NCBI RefSeq assembly: GCF_012641475.1
Contig: NZ_JABAIL010000003.1
Span: forward strand, 622,318 to 686,317
DNA length: 64,000 nt
Reading direction: 5' to 3'
Source of the DNA: Flammeovirga agarivorans
Lineage (GTDB): Bacteria; Bacteroidota; Bacteroidia; Cytophagales; Flammeovirgaceae
Below, piece by piece: positions 34,014-44,082 of the stretch. A program made the position numbers and the translations under genes. Every line of letters starts with the position of its first letter. Position 1 is the stretch's first letter. The notes below the pieces were generated by a model. It was not told the DNA's origin. It was given only the letters and a program-made list of their open reading frames with translations, and made no database searches.

Positions 34014-35579
34014 ATGAAATTACTTTTTTTATTACTTACTCTAACTTCCTGTTTTGCAGTACTTGCAAAGGATAAAAAACCGAAGACACAACCTAATGTT
34101 CTTCTGATTATGGTCGATGATTTAAACGACTATGTTGGTTTTCTTGGTGGTCATCCACAGACAAAAACTCCAGGAATGGATGCTTTGGCAAGTGAGTCTG
34201 TAGTTTTCACTAATGCATTTTCTAATAACCCTATCTGTGCTCCTTCTAGAGCAAGCTTTTTTTCTGGGTTGTATCCACATACATCAAAAAACTTTGGGTT
34301 TAAGAAATTTCAGAAAAATCCAACTTTGATGGGTTCAAAGACAATGATGGAAATGTTCAGAAGTAATGGATATACTGTAGTTGGTGCAGGAAAACTGATG
34401 CATCATCACGATAAAAAATTATTTGATGAATATGGTGATAAATCAGATTTCGGTCCTTTCCCATGGAATGGGGAGAAAATATCGGGACACCCAAGTGTTC
34501 CTGAAGCTTTCAGAAATGTAGGAACGCTAGATGGTAGCTTTGCTCCATTAACGGATATTCCAGAAGTGAACGGCTATAAAGGTTGGTACGACAAACAAAA
34601 TGGATGGCCAATTACGGTAAAGCCATTTAAATATATAAATGATGATAATAGAGATAAGATGCCTGACGAAGTTAAGGCTGCTAACATCAAGAACTATATA
34701 AAGAAATTTGAGAAAAGTAATTCAGACAAACCCTTCTTTATGGCAGTAGGTTTTAACCGACCTCATACACCATTGTATGTGCCTCAGAAATATTATGACA
34801 TGTTTCCATTGGAGTCAGTTCAATTGCCTCAAATGCTTTCTGATGTAAAGAAAATCAATTATTACACACAGAAACAAGGAAATAATGGACACAAAGGGAC
34901 GGAACATTTTACCAAACTTATTGAAGGTTTTGATGGTAAAAAAGAATATGCATTAAAGAAATACATTCAGGCTTACTTGGCATGTATTGCCTTTGTTGAT
35001 GATCAGATTAATGATGTGCTGACTACTTTAAAAGAATCTGAATTCGCAGAGAATACAATTGTTGTATTAGTATCTGACCATGCTTATGAAATGGGAGACA
35101 AGGACTACTTATACAAAAATGCACTTTGGGATAATGCAACAAGAATTCCAATGATCATTCATGAGCCAGGCATGAAGAAAACACAAAAGGTAGATCAACC
35201 TGTCTCTTTAATTGACATCTATCCTACGTTGGTAGACTTGTGTGGACTAAAAGGATCTACAATAAAAAATGAAGAAGGTCGACCATTGGATGGAAATAGT
35301 ATGCAACCTTTATACAACAATAAGGCAGGAAGTTGGGAAGGTAAAGAATATGCACTCAGTGCAGTAACAGGAGGCCAAGGAGATGTGGTGAAAAGAAATC
35401 ACTTCTCAATTCGTACAAAAGAATATAGATATATCCGTTATGCCAATAAGACTGAGGAGCTTTATGATCATACAAAAGACCCTAATGAATTTAATAATGT
35501 GGTAGATGATCCGGCATATGCGAAGGTCAAAGAACAATTATCAAATCAGCTTCTACAAGAAATAGGGTTGGCAAACTAA
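34014..35579 (+). CDS. S1-type sulfatase (CAPSR motif), iduronate-2-sulfatase-like
   Basis: This predicted periplasmic formylglycine-dependent sulfatase has a signal peptide (MKLLFLLLTLTSCFAVLAK). It has the metal site V-D-D-L-N-D, the maturation motif C75-A-P-S-R, a K-L-M-H-H segment, and the second metal site S-D-H-A-Y-E-M-G. V-D-D-L-N-D, R-P-H-T-P-L-Y-V-P and K-N-A-L-W-D are typical of iduronate-2-sulfatase-like proteins, which in marine bacteria act on many sulfated glycans. The 521-residue length is normal. The GH2 gene begins 15 bp downstream. It resembles the sulfatase at 53184 across its whole length, so the two look like paralogues. Confidence 0.92.
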   Translation: MKLLFLLLTLTSCFAVLAKDKKPKTQPNVLLIMVDDLNDYVGFLGGHPQTKTPGMDALASESVVFTNAFSNNPICAPSRASFFSGLYPHTSKNFGFKKFQKNPTLMGSKTMMEMFRSNGYTVVGAGKLMHHHDKKLFDEYGDKSDFGPFPWNGEKISGHPSVPEAFRNVGTLDGSFAPLTDIPEVNGYKGWYDKQNGWPITVKPFKYINDDNRDKMPDEVKAANIKNYIKKFEKSNSDKPFFMAVGFNRPHTPLYVPQKYYDMFPLESVQLPQMLSDVKKINYYTQKQGNNGHKGTEHFTKLIEGFDGKKEYALKKYIQAYLACIAFVDDQINDVLTTLKESEFAENTIVVLVSDHAYEMGDKDYLYKNALWDNATRIPMIIHEPGMKKTQKVDQPVSLIDIYPTLVDLCGLKGSTIKNEEGRPLDGNSMQPLYNNKAGSWEGKEYALSAVTGGQGDVVKRNHFSIRTKEYRYIRYANKTEELYDHTKDPNEFNNVVDDPAYAKVKEQLSNQLLQEIGLAN

Positions 35580-35594
35580 GAGAATTATAAAAAA

Positions 35595-38525
35595 ATGGAC
35601 TACAATTATATAAAGAGTTTATTATTAGGAGGGATACTTTTGTTGTTAGCAAATTGTCTCTATGCTCAAGACGAAATGTCTTTGAATGGTCAATGGAAAA
35701 TTATTTATGATGATAATAATGAAGGGAGAGAAAAAAACTGGATCTATGGAGAAGGTTTTGATCAGAGTAACCTTCAAGAAGATATTTCAGTGCCAAGTTG
35801 TTGGGAAGAGTTCAAACAAGACTACGAAGGAGTAGCTATTTATAAGACAGAGTTTGAAGTTCCTGCAGATTGGAAAGGTAAGAACATTGCTATTCAGTTT
35901 GGTGCAGTAAACTATATCTCAGAAGTTTACCTTAATGATGAAGTAGTTGGTTACCACAAAGGTGGTTTTACTCCTTTTGAGTTTAGAGTAAACAAAACAA
36001 TTAAAGCAGGTGAAAAAAATACGCTGATTGTAAGAGTAGTTTCTCCAGTATTGTACTCCGATAAGGTGATTGACGGTATTGGACCACACCAAACACCCAT
36101 GTGGAGAGGTGCATTAACGGGTGGTATCTGGCAAGATGTATCACTAAGAGCTACAGATGCTTATGTTGTAGATGATGTATTTATCCAAACAGATTACAAA
36201 TCAGGTGATGTATCGTTTGATTTGGGTATTGAAAACACAACGACAGCGAATCAGGATGCTGAAGTGATTGTCAACATTCTTGATAAAGACAAAAAAGTAA
36301 TCCTTTCTAAAAAAGAAAACGTGGCTTTAACACCAGGTGTAAATGATTTAGATTGGAAACTGAATATTGAAAACCATCAGAACTGGGGACCTAAAAATCC
36401 ATACTTATACACTGCTCAAGTACAGGTAGTGAAAGATGGAAAAGTATCTGATCAGAACGATATCCGTTTTGGTATCAGAGAGTTCACAATTAAAGACAAA
36501 AAATACTACCTAAACGGTGAGGAGTTTTATTTAAAAGGAGCATTCTTTGAAGGCTTGTACCCAACAAAATTGGCGTACATGGATTCTGAAGAAATGGCCA
36601 GAAAAGAGATTCAATTGGCTTTGGATGCTGGGTTCAATATGATCCGTCCTTGGAGAAAACCTCCTCCAAGAAAGTGGTTAGACCTTTGTGATGAAATGGG
36701 TGTGTTAACTGTAGGTTCTTTAGCTATTGAATGTATGCACCGCCCTATCGCATCGCCAATGTTACCAGATATGGTAGAGACAGAAGTAAGAGAATCGATC
36801 TTAAGAGATAGAAACCGAACTTGTGTGATCCAATGGGAATTGTTCAATGAATTATGGCAACCTGTTTTAATTCAGATGTTACACCCAATGGCATTATTGG
36901 CAAGAGATTTAGACCCTACGCGTCTTATTTTAGATGAATCTGGTGGATTTGCCAACGGTGCTAACATCTACCAGCCTTATGAAAAAGTAGCGATCAAATT
37001 CTCAGATATTCATACTTACCCTGGATACAATTTCAATGACAATGCGTTCCAGAAAATGAGACAGGTATCTTGGACAAAAGAGGAGAAAAAGGCAGCGGGA
37101 TATCCAAAACTAAAATCTCCTGGTCATAAGAATAAGCCGGGTGCTATGGTGTTTGTTTCAGAAATTGGTTATGGTTCACTGCCAGATTTAGAAGCAAACA
37201 ATAAAGAGTTTGCTGCAAAAGGAAATGCGTTGGCTCCAATGTACAGAGAACACAAGCGTTTGGAAGAAGACTTCAACAAAGTATTGGATGCATCAGGTAT
37301 GCGTTCGGTCTTTCCAACACTTCATGATTTAATAGTTGCTCAGCAAAATTACCATGGTACGTTGAATAAAAGAATGCTAGAAGCGTCTCGCTCTAACTAC
37401 CTAACTGCAGGATACTGTATCCATGCATTGTCTGATGGCGATTGGATTATTGGTGGTGGTATCATTGACTTGTGGAGAAACCCTAAAGGAAATGTATACG
37501 AGTACACTAAAATGGCCAACCAACCTCAATTAGTGATTTCAAGAATCAAAAACAGAAACTTATTTGAAGGAAAGACTTCTAAGTTATCATTGGTAGGTAT
37601 CAATGAGTATGCGGATGAAAAAGTGACTGTTGAAATGAATATCACAGACGAAGAAGGGAAGTTAGTATCACAAGATAAGGTGAAAGCAGACCTTACGCAT
37701 GGGGTTTCTGACCTTCATATTGGTACTTTACAGACAAAAGGATTAAATGGTAATTACACTCTTTCTACTGTGATGAAAAATAAGAAAGGAGAAGTGATTG
37801 CATCAAACAAAGAAACATTCTCAGTATTTAATGAGGCTACATTGGCTGTATCTTCAAAGAAGGTATTGTTATTAGAAGCTGATAATAAATTGTCGACTTA
37901 CTTCACTGCTAAGGGGATTCCTTTTGAGAAATTCACAGGCAAAAACAAGAAAGGCCAATTGGTTATAGTGGGTAAATTGGGAACGGATGACGCTTTCAAA
38001 GCACAAGTAAAAGCGGCAAAAGCATATGCTGAAAAAGGCGGAACAGTCTTCTTTACTGAAGTAAAAGGTAAAAAAATCAATGAGACTAAGCACAGAGAAA
38101 TTCCTGATGAGTTACAATCTTCTGACAATTTCCCTTACAATGCTACACTAATTCCTGCTAATGGTTTATGGCATAATGCGGCACCAATTGTAACGGACCA
38201 TCCTGTATTTGCAGGACTACCCACGAATCAATTTATGGGATTGGAATACACTGCTATTGGTACAACAACAGCAATGGTAATGCCAGAAGGGAAGAATATT
38301 GTAGGTGTGATAACTCATGACCGTTTTCCTAAGCAAGATAAAATGTTGAGAAACTATATTGGAGTAGGTAAGGTATATTTTGATTCACACATGTTGGAAA
38401 TAGAACATGGTAAGGGTAAAGTGATTTACTCTACACTAAACCTAAGAAATGGTTTGTCATTTGATCCTGTATCACAAAAGATCATGAACAATATCTTAAG
38501 CCATTACGGTGAAAATATGCAATAA
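35595..38525 (+). CDS. GH2 family glycoside hydrolase with C-terminal amidotransferase-like domain
   Basis: This is a retaining GH2 enzyme of 976 residues, putatively a periplasmic beta-galactosidase. A signal peptide (cleavage after L-Y-A) is followed by the sugar-binding domain, an Ig-like domain and the TIM barrel. The acid/base is E419 in W-E-L-F-N-E-L-W and the nucleophile is probably E523 in V-S-E-I-G-Y. From about residue 755 a separate Rossmann-like domain begins with K-K-V-L-L-L-E-A-D. It contains I-V-G-K-L-G, G-G-T-V-F-F and V-I-Y-S-T-L-N-L segments like the glutamine amidotransferase-like domains attached to some beta-galactosidases. The gene follows the sulfatase by 15 bp under the same promoter, suggesting that desulfation and galactose removal work in sequence. 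Confidence 0.88.
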   Translation: MDYNYIKSLLLGGILLLLANCLYAQDEMSLNGQWKIIYDDNNEGREKNWIYGEGFDQSNLQEDISVPSCWEEFKQDYEGVAIYKTEFEVPADWKGKNIAIQFGAVNYISEVYLNDEVVGYHKGGFTPFEFRVNKTIKAGEKNTLIVRVVSPVLYSDKVIDGIGPHQTPMWRGALTGGIWQDVSLRATDAYVVDDVFIQTDYKSGDVSFDLGIENTTTANQDAEVIVNILDKDKKVILSKKENVALTPGVNDLDWKLNIENHQNWGPKNPYLYTAQVQVVKDGKVSDQNDIRFGIREFTIKDKKYYLNGEEFYLKGAFFEGLYPTKLAYMDSEEMARKEIQLALDAGFNMIRPWRKPPPRKWLDLCDEMGVLTVGSLAIECMHRPIASPMLPDMVETEVRESILRDRNRTCVIQWELFNELWQPVLIQMLHPMALLARDLDPTRLILDESGGFANGANIYQPYEKVAIKFSDIHTYPGYNFNDNAFQKMRQVSWTKEEKKAAGYPKLKSPGHKNKPGAMVFVSEIGYGSLPDLEANNKEFAAKGNALAPMYREHKRLEEDFNKVLDASGMRSVFPTLHDLIVAQQNYHGTLNKRMLEASRSNYLTAGYCIHALSDGDWIIGGGIIDLWRNPKGNVYEYTKMANQPQLVISRIKNRNLFEGKTSKLSLVGINEYADEKVTVEMNITDEEGKLVSQDKVKADLTHGVSDLHIGTLQTKGLNGNYTLSTVMKNKKGEVIASNKETFSVFNEATLAVSSKKVLLLEADNKLSTYFTAKGIPFEKFTGKNKKGQLVIVGKLGTDDAFKAQVKAAKAYAEKGGTVFFTEVKGKKINETKHREIPDELQSSDNFPYNATLIPANGLWHNAAPIVTDHPVFAGLPTNQFMGLEYTAIGTTTAMVMPEGKNIVGVITHDRFPKQDKMLRNYIGVGKVYFDSHMLEIEHGKGKVIYSTLNLRNGLSFDPVSQKIMNNILSHYGENMQ

Positions 38526-38535
38526 GAAACAATTG

Positions 38536-38577
38536 GAATCATGTACTTTAATTTATAGAGTACATGGTTCTTTTTCT
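38536..38577 (+). terminator. Terminator after the sulfatase/GH2 operon
   Basis: CATGTACT at 38540-38547 pairs with AGTACATG at 38559-38566, extended by GAA and TTC, and a T-rich tail follows. Confidence 0.75.
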
Positions 38578-38625
38578 ATTTTTTATCTCCTATTTTTTAC
38601 CAGCCATCACTATAAAATTGATTAG

Positions 38626-41600
38626 ATGAAAAGATTACTTATACTATTACTATCAATCTGTACTTATTCTTTGGTATATGCACAACGACCATTACGTTTT
38701 AAAAGTCCAACTTTAATAACGAATGGAGCGACTGTGATCAAATTAAAAAATGACGGTACGCTAGGTGAAATCACTCACAATGGAGTGAAGATCATTCAAG
38801 GTGCTACAGTAGAAATAATGAAAGGAGAAACTTTACTGAAGGGAGTGAAGTTTAATGAAAAATCAGAATATGCCATTGTTGGTCAGACATTGACGATTAC
38901 CAATGCTTTTATGTACAAAAAGGCAGAGCTAAAACTGATTTCTAAAGTGGGGATCGAAGGTCAAGGGTTGGTTGTTGAACATACACTCGAAGGGAAAAAA
39001 GGATACTCAGTAAGTGCGGCTCAAGTGTATTTTACTTCAGAAACTTTTGATGGACAAACTTATGCGATCAACGATAACAAAGCGCCTCTTTTATCGAAAG
39101 CAGATGCAAAAGGAACTTGGAATGTTTTTAAGAACCCAACACCGTCGATTAAAGTGACAATGGGTGAAAATGTAGGTACACAGACAGACGTTTACTTTAG
39201 AATGATGACAGGTAAAGTCTCTATGATTCTCCCTACTGTTAGTGAATATTTCGACGATTATATCGTAAAGTTAATTCCAACTACTCCAGGAAAAGTGGCC
39301 TACTATATTGCATTACCAAAAGGAGGACCATCACAAGCAACGGCTAAAACGGAAACTAAAAAGAATACAAGTGTAGCACCACTAAAAGTGGTGAATTCTC
39401 AGATGATCAAGAACAATAAATCATTGGTGAGAATGAAAGACATTGGCATAATGGGAGACGTTATGCATGTTGGCAATAGCTTAGTCAATGGAGCTTCTTT
39501 ATCGATTAAAAAAGACGGTAAGATTGTCAATATTCCTTTTGCGATTACAAAAAATGCGAAAGTAGAAGGGAATAAATTAGTGATCAAAAATGATTTCAAA
39601 TACCAAGGTGATTTATTTGAATTGACAACTACTGCCATCGCTGGAAATGGATATGTGGATTTCAACTACAAACTAAACGCACCAAGTGAGTATACATTTG
39701 CTGGTATCACCTTCTTTATGGACTATAATACTTACAAAGGATTACCATTTAAGTTGGATGGTGCAAGTTTTAAATACACTCCAAAAGAGCAAGCCAAAGA
39801 TTGGCATTATGTTGTTTTTGGTAAGCAGGCAAAAGTATTTAAAGCTTCAAATCAAGAGGGAACAGATGCCAAAATTGAATACACTAACGGTTCAGCAGGC
39901 AAGATGGATGTGATTGTTCAAAGAGATGGTTTCTTTAAGGATTACATGCTAAAACTATGGACAACGGATACAAGTAATGGCTTGAATGTTAGAATAACAA
40001 TGCCTGTTGGAGGTGAATTGAAACTGCCTGAAGGTGTTAGAATGAACGAAAACCAAGTCGTTAACGGTGGTTTTGAGACAGGTACTCGCGATTGGGGGGT
40101 AACTTTCGATGCTTTTGATGCCAACTCTACATTTACATTGGATGATCAAGACAAGACAGAGGGGAATAACTCTTTATTATTGGATGTAAAGCAGATTGAA
40201 AAACCGATCCAAAAAGAGCAACAAAAAGTATCTGTGACCTCAGAGTTTATCAAATTGGCAGGGTCAATGGAAATGACCTATTCATTGGATATGAAGTCTT
40301 CTGTTGCAGGATTGCCTGTGAAAATGAGAGTAAACTACCAACAAACGGATGGTGTTGCCAACAAGGGTACTATCTTTTTGGAAAAACCTGTGAAGTTAAC
40401 TTCTGAATGGAAACGATATACATTTAAAGTACAATTACCAAAAGGTTTGTACGATGCTTTTTCTGTAAGCATTGTTGCACCAAAGGTGAAACCCGATACT
40501 AAAATCTGGATGGATGCAGTTCAGTTTACACCAGGAGAAAAGACAACATACGCAGCAACAAAGAAGGTTGAAATTGGTGGTGACACTCCCAACGAATTCA
40601 ATTTATACTCTCCAGGTGAAGATGTAAAATTGATCACAAAAGTTAAAAACAATACAAAAGGAGAAAAGGCCCTTAAAGTGAAAATGACAGTCTTAGATCC
40701 TGATTATTATAACGTACTTCAACTAGAAGAAAATGTAACTGTAAAAGGGAATACATTATTAAATCAACCTTTCTCTAAAGAGATTTTCACATCACAAAAA
40801 CAAGGAGCATACAGAGTTTATGTTTCTGTGTTGGAAGGTGATAAAGAAATAGATAACTACTATTATTCATTTGGTATTTTAAAACAGGTGGAAAATAGAT
40901 CAGTGAATACTGCCTCAAAATTTGGTCTTCATATGGGAGGTCATCATTATTTGGATGCCGTTAAATTGGCAAGTAAGGCAGGTTACACTTGGTTAAGAAA
41001 CGGTTCTTTCTACAATAACTGGAGTATGATCGAACGTAACAAAGGCCAATACAATAGCTATATGATCCGTTGGAATATGGGTGTTATTGATATCTTGGAA
41101 GGTTACGGATTAACTCCACTTGGACAGTTAGGTGTACAAGTACCTCAATGGGCTTCTTCTGCACCAAAAGGAAGTAATGAGTGGAAATTATACCCTCCAA
41201 AGCCAGAGTTTTTACCTGATTATGCGGCCTATATTAAGAAGATGGCGGAAACCTTCAAAGGAAAAGTACATGCCTACGAAATATGGAACGAACCTAACGG
41301 TACACCGTTCTATAGAGGTACTGCACAAGAATTTGCTCCTTTACTAAAAGAGGCTTTTGTAGAAGTAAAGAAGGTAGATCCTGATGCTGAAATATTGGCA
41401 TTCGGTCTAACTCACTACGGTAAAACAGCGAAGAATTTCTTAAATGATGTGTTTACAGAAATCGGATCAGACTATTGCGATGTGGTATCGTTTCACCCTT
41501 ATACCGACGGAAGGTTAAGTCCTGATAAAACACATGTTGCCCATCAGTTCGAAGACATCAATAAAGACATTAAGAAGTTTGGTAAAGAGAAGCCACTTTG

Positions 41601-42432
41601 GGCAACGGAATACGGTTTCTTCAACCCTCAAAAAGGTTCTCATACGTTCACTCCATTCAAAAATAAAGATGTACCGAAGCGTTTAGTTTCTGAAGAGGAA
41701 GCGGCAAGATTCTATGTTCAAGAAACAGCTACAGCCTTTGCAAACGGTACAGAAAAAGCCTTTTACTTTATCTTCCAGGAAGGAGACATTGCCAACCGTT
41801 GGTTCCATGGTTTTGTGGGTGTAAACGGTACTCGATTAAAGTCGATTTACTTCTCGGGTGCAGCCATGGTAGACAATCTTGATTTTACGAACTGTCTTGG
41901 TTTGGAAAAAATCTATGAAGATGTATCAGTTTCAAGATTTGAAAAAGACGGTCAGTTTACTACTCTTTTATGGAAAACAGATGGAGGCAAAGATGTCGAA
42001 ATCAAGACTTCAAAAGCATTAGAACTAGAAGATATCAACGGTAATGCATATACATTATCACCTAGAAATGGTGTTGTATATGTGACCATTTCTGAAGACC
42101 CATTGTACATCAAAGATGATATCACAAAAGATAAAATCTCGCCAGCCAAATTCAATTTGGGAGAGTATGTTCGTCGAGTAAACCCATCACAGGAAGCAGG
42201 TTTGAAAGTAGAAGGAAAATTCCCAACTACCTTGGAGGCTTCACTACAGTCGGGTATCCTAGATAAAGTAGAATCAACTCCTCTAAAGTCATCAATCAAT
42301 TTCAAAACATCTAAAAATGTACTTAAAAATGAACGCTATAAAATGCATGTAGAATTGATAGAAAATGATAAGGTTGTAGGTAGGTTCGAAAGAATTTACT
42401 CTACAGAAATGAACAATAAAAAAGTCTTATAA
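38626..42432 (+). CDS. Very large GH39-like (clan GH-A) putative glycoside hydrolase with duplicated N-terminal domain
   Basis: This secreted protein of 1268 residues has a signal peptide (cleavage after V-Y-A). Two related beta-rich units of about 210 residues lie near 20-225 and 249-465, each opening with a G-x-x-G-[DE]-[IV]-x-H-x-G motif. A CBM4/9-like beta-sandwich starts at V-V-N-G-G-F-E-T near 480 and is followed by Ig-like modules. The catalytic barrel spans about 760-1110, with acid/base E889 in E-I-W-N-E-P-N and nucleophile E995 in W-A-T-E-Y-G, the clan GH-A arrangement seen in GH39 and GH5. The specificity is unknown. With its size and its own gap upstream it is one of the best candidates for an unassigned galactan-cleaving activity. 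The upstream gap of 100 bp holds a terminator but no clear operator. Confidence 0.8.
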   Translation: MKRLLILLLSICTYSLVYAQRPLRFKSPTLITNGATVIKLKNDGTLGEITHNGVKIIQGATVEIMKGETLLKGVKFNEKSEYAIVGQTLTITNAFMYKKAELKLISKVGIEGQGLVVEHTLEGKKGYSVSAAQVYFTSETFDGQTYAINDNKAPLLSKADAKGTWNVFKNPTPSIKVTMGENVGTQTDVYFRMMTGKVSMILPTVSEYFDDYIVKLIPTTPGKVAYYIALPKGGPSQATAKTETKKNTSVAPLKVVNSQMIKNNKSLVRMKDIGIMGDVMHVGNSLVNGASLSIKKDGKIVNIPFAITKNAKVEGNKLVIKNDFKYQGDLFELTTTAIAGNGYVDFNYKLNAPSEYTFAGITFFMDYNTYKGLPFKLDGASFKYTPKEQAKDWHYVVFGKQAKVFKASNQEGTDAKIEYTNGSAGKMDVIVQRDGFFKDYMLKLWTTDTSNGLNVRITMPVGGELKLPEGVRMNENQVVNGGFETGTRDWGVTFDAFDANSTFTLDDQDKTEGNNSLLLDVKQIEKPIQKEQQKVSVTSEFIKLAGSMEMTYSLDMKSSVAGLPVKMRVNYQQTDGVANKGTIFLEKPVKLTSEWKRYTFKVQLPKGLYDAFSVSIVAPKVKPDTKIWMDAVQFTPGEKTTYAATKKVEIGGDTPNEFNLYSPGEDVKLITKVKNNTKGEKALKVKMTVLDPDYYNVLQLEENVTVKGNTLLNQPFSKEIFTSQKQGAYRVYVSVLEGDKEIDNYYYSFGILKQVENRSVNTASKFGLHMGGHHYLDAVKLASKAGYTWLRNGSFYNNWSMIERNKGQYNSYMIRWNMGVIDILEGYGLTPLGQLGVQVPQWASSAPKGSNEWKLYPPKPEFLPDYAAYIKKMAETFKGKVHAYEIWNEPNGTPFYRGTAQEFAPLLKEAFVEVKKVDPDAEILAFGLTHYGKTAKNFLNDVFTEIGSDYCDVVSFHPYTDGRLSPDKTHVAHQFEDINKDIKKFGKEKPLWATEYGFFNPQKGSHTFTPFKNKDVPKRLVSEEEAARFYVQETATAFANGTEKAFYFIFQEGDIANRWFHGFVGVNGTRLKSIYFSGAAMVDNLDFTNCLGLEKIYEDVSVSRFEKDGQFTTLLWKTDGGKDVEIKTSKALELEDINGNAYTLSPRNGVVYVTISEDPLYIKDDITKDKISPAKFNLGEYVRRVNPSQEAGLKVEGKFPTTLEASLQSGILDKVESTPLKSSINFKTSKNVLKNERYKMHVELIENDKVVGRFERIYSTEMNNKKVL

Positions 42433-42560
42433 CACTACAAGAGAAGCAACCTCAATTTTATGTCAATATAGGTTTGTTTTGTGCTCATCTGTTCTGCTAA
42501 TTAGTTTGTATCATTACATAAATTAAACAGAGCAGAAGAACTATTTTTTGAGAATTGAAT

Positions 42561-43997
42561 ATGAAAAAATTATTACTGGGTGGTATGATCATTTCGATGT
42601 GTGGAGTGATGGCTGCCTTTAAAACTTCTGAAGTTAAAAAGAAACGTAGTAAGCCCAATGTCATTGTGATCATGTGTGATGATCTTGGTTACAGAGATGT
42701 AGGTTTCAACGGTTGTAAAGATATTCCAACACCTAATATAGATCGTATTGCAAACAATGGTATTCGTTTCACCAATGCCTATGTTTCCTACTCGGTTTGT
42801 GGTCCATCTAGGGCAGGGTTTATAACAGGTAGATACCAGCAGCGTTTTGGTTTTGAAAGGAACCCACAATATAAAGCGGACGATCCGAATATGGGTTTGC
42901 CAAAATCTGAAAAAACGTTGGCAACAGTCTTGAAGACTCAAGGTTATCATTCGGGAATCATCGGTAAGTGGCACTTGGGAGCACATGAGTCGAACCACCC
43001 CATGAACCGAGGTTTTGATGAGTTCTATGGTCACCTTGGTGGCGGTCATTCGTATTATCCTGAGCTGTTGACAATCGAAGATAGTTATGGTAAAGATTTG
43101 AATGAGCCAGACAGCTACAAGACTTGGATTATGAAAAACCATAAGCCTGTAAAAACGGATAAATACCTAACGTATGAATTTTCTGATGAAGCGGTTTCTT
43201 TCGTAAAACGCAATGCAGACGAACCGTTTTTCTTGTATTTGTCGTACAATGCACCGCATACACCAATGCATGCTCCAAAAGATAGATTGCCTCAGTTTGA
43301 TCATATCAAAGATCCGAAAAGAAAGAAATATGCAGCCATGGTTTCTGCAGTTGATGAAGGTGTGGGTAGAGTTTTAGATCAACTAAAAGCATCGGGAATT
43401 GAAGAGAATACTATCATTTATTTCTTGTCTGATAACGGTGGACCTGAGCCAAAAAATAAATCAAACAACGGGGAACTTAGAGATGGAAAGGGCAGTGTTT
43501 ACGAAGGTGGTTTTAGAGTGCCTTTTGCGATGTCATGGCCGGGTCACATCAAGCCAGCTACATACGATAACATGATTTCTTCTTTAGATATTTTTGCTAC
43601 TTCAGTAACACTTGCAGATGCAAAAATGGATGTAGAAAGACCATTGGATGGAGTGAATCTTGTACCTTATGTGACAGGAAAGGATACTGGAATGCCACAT
43701 GAAACGATCTACTTAAGAAAGTATGATCAGAAGAAATATGCGGTGAGACATAAAGATTATAAAATCGTTAGAAGTTTTGCAGATGGAAAAAATGTAACAG
43801 AGCTTTATGATTTATCTGCAGATATTTCGGAGAAAACCAATGTAAAAAGTCAGCATCCAGATCAAGTGAAATTGATAGAAGACCTGAGAGTACAATGGGA
43901 TAAAGAACTGATCGATCCAATCTTTTTAGGGCTTATTCATTCTGATTATTGGAAAGCCAAAGCAGCTAAAAAAGCAAATAAAAAGAAAGCACAATAA
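42561..43997 (+). CDS. S1-type sulfatase (CGPSR motif)
   Basis: This is a predicted periplasmic formylglycine-dependent sulfatase. I place the start at the ATG at 42561 (MKKLLLGGMIISM...); an upstream in-frame TTG at 42555 is less likely. The N-terminus is a signal peptide. Marks are the metal site C-D-D-L-G-Y-R-D-V-G, the maturation motif C-G-P-S-R with its cysteine codon at 42798-42800, I-G-K-W-H-L-G, S-Y-N-A-P-H-T-P-M and the second metal site S-D-N-G-G. This pattern recalls S1_19, a group known in carrageenan loci, but that placement is from memory. The lysine-rich C-terminus (A-K-K-A-N-K-K-K-A) is normal for such proteins. A terminator follows. Confidence 0.92.
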   Translation: MKKLLLGGMIISMCGVMAAFKTSEVKKKRSKPNVIVIMCDDLGYRDVGFNGCKDIPTPNIDRIANNGIRFTNAYVSYSVCGPSRAGFITGRYQQRFGFERNPQYKADDPNMGLPKSEKTLATVLKTQGYHSGIIGKWHLGAHESNHPMNRGFDEFYGHLGGGHSYYPELLTIEDSYGKDLNEPDSYKTWIMKNHKPVKTDKYLTYEFSDEAVSFVKRNADEPFFLYLSYNAPHTPMHAPKDRLPQFDHIKDPKRKKYAAMVSAVDEGVGRVLDQLKASGIEENTIIYFLSDNGGPEPKNKSNNGELRDGKGSVYEGGFRVPFAMSWPGHIKPATYDNMISSLDIFATSVTLADAKMDVERPLDGVNLVPYVTGKDTGMPHETIYLRKYDQKKYAVRHKDYKIVRSFADGKNVTELYDLSADISEKTNVKSQHPDQVKLIEDLRVQWDKELIDPIFLGLIHSDYWKAKAAKKANKKKAQ

Positions 43998-44010
43998 CCT
44001 TATATATTTT

Positions 44011-44050
44011 AGAAAAGAGGAGTGATTGAAATTGTTCCTCTTTTCTACTT
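44011..44050 (+). terminator. Terminator after the CGPSR sulfatase
   Basis: AGAAAAGAGGA at 44011-44021 pairs perfectly with TCCTCTTTTCT at 44036-44046. The next start codon is only 32 bp away, so some read-through into the next operon is possible. Confidence 0.65.
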
Positions 44051-44082
44051 TTAATGAATGATTACTTATACCAACTAACAGT

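Noticed and set aside
42573-43142. A 189-codon minus-strand ORF within the CGPSR sulfatase gene
   Set aside because: It is antisense to the conserved sulfatase core and has no signal peptide, domain or promoter.
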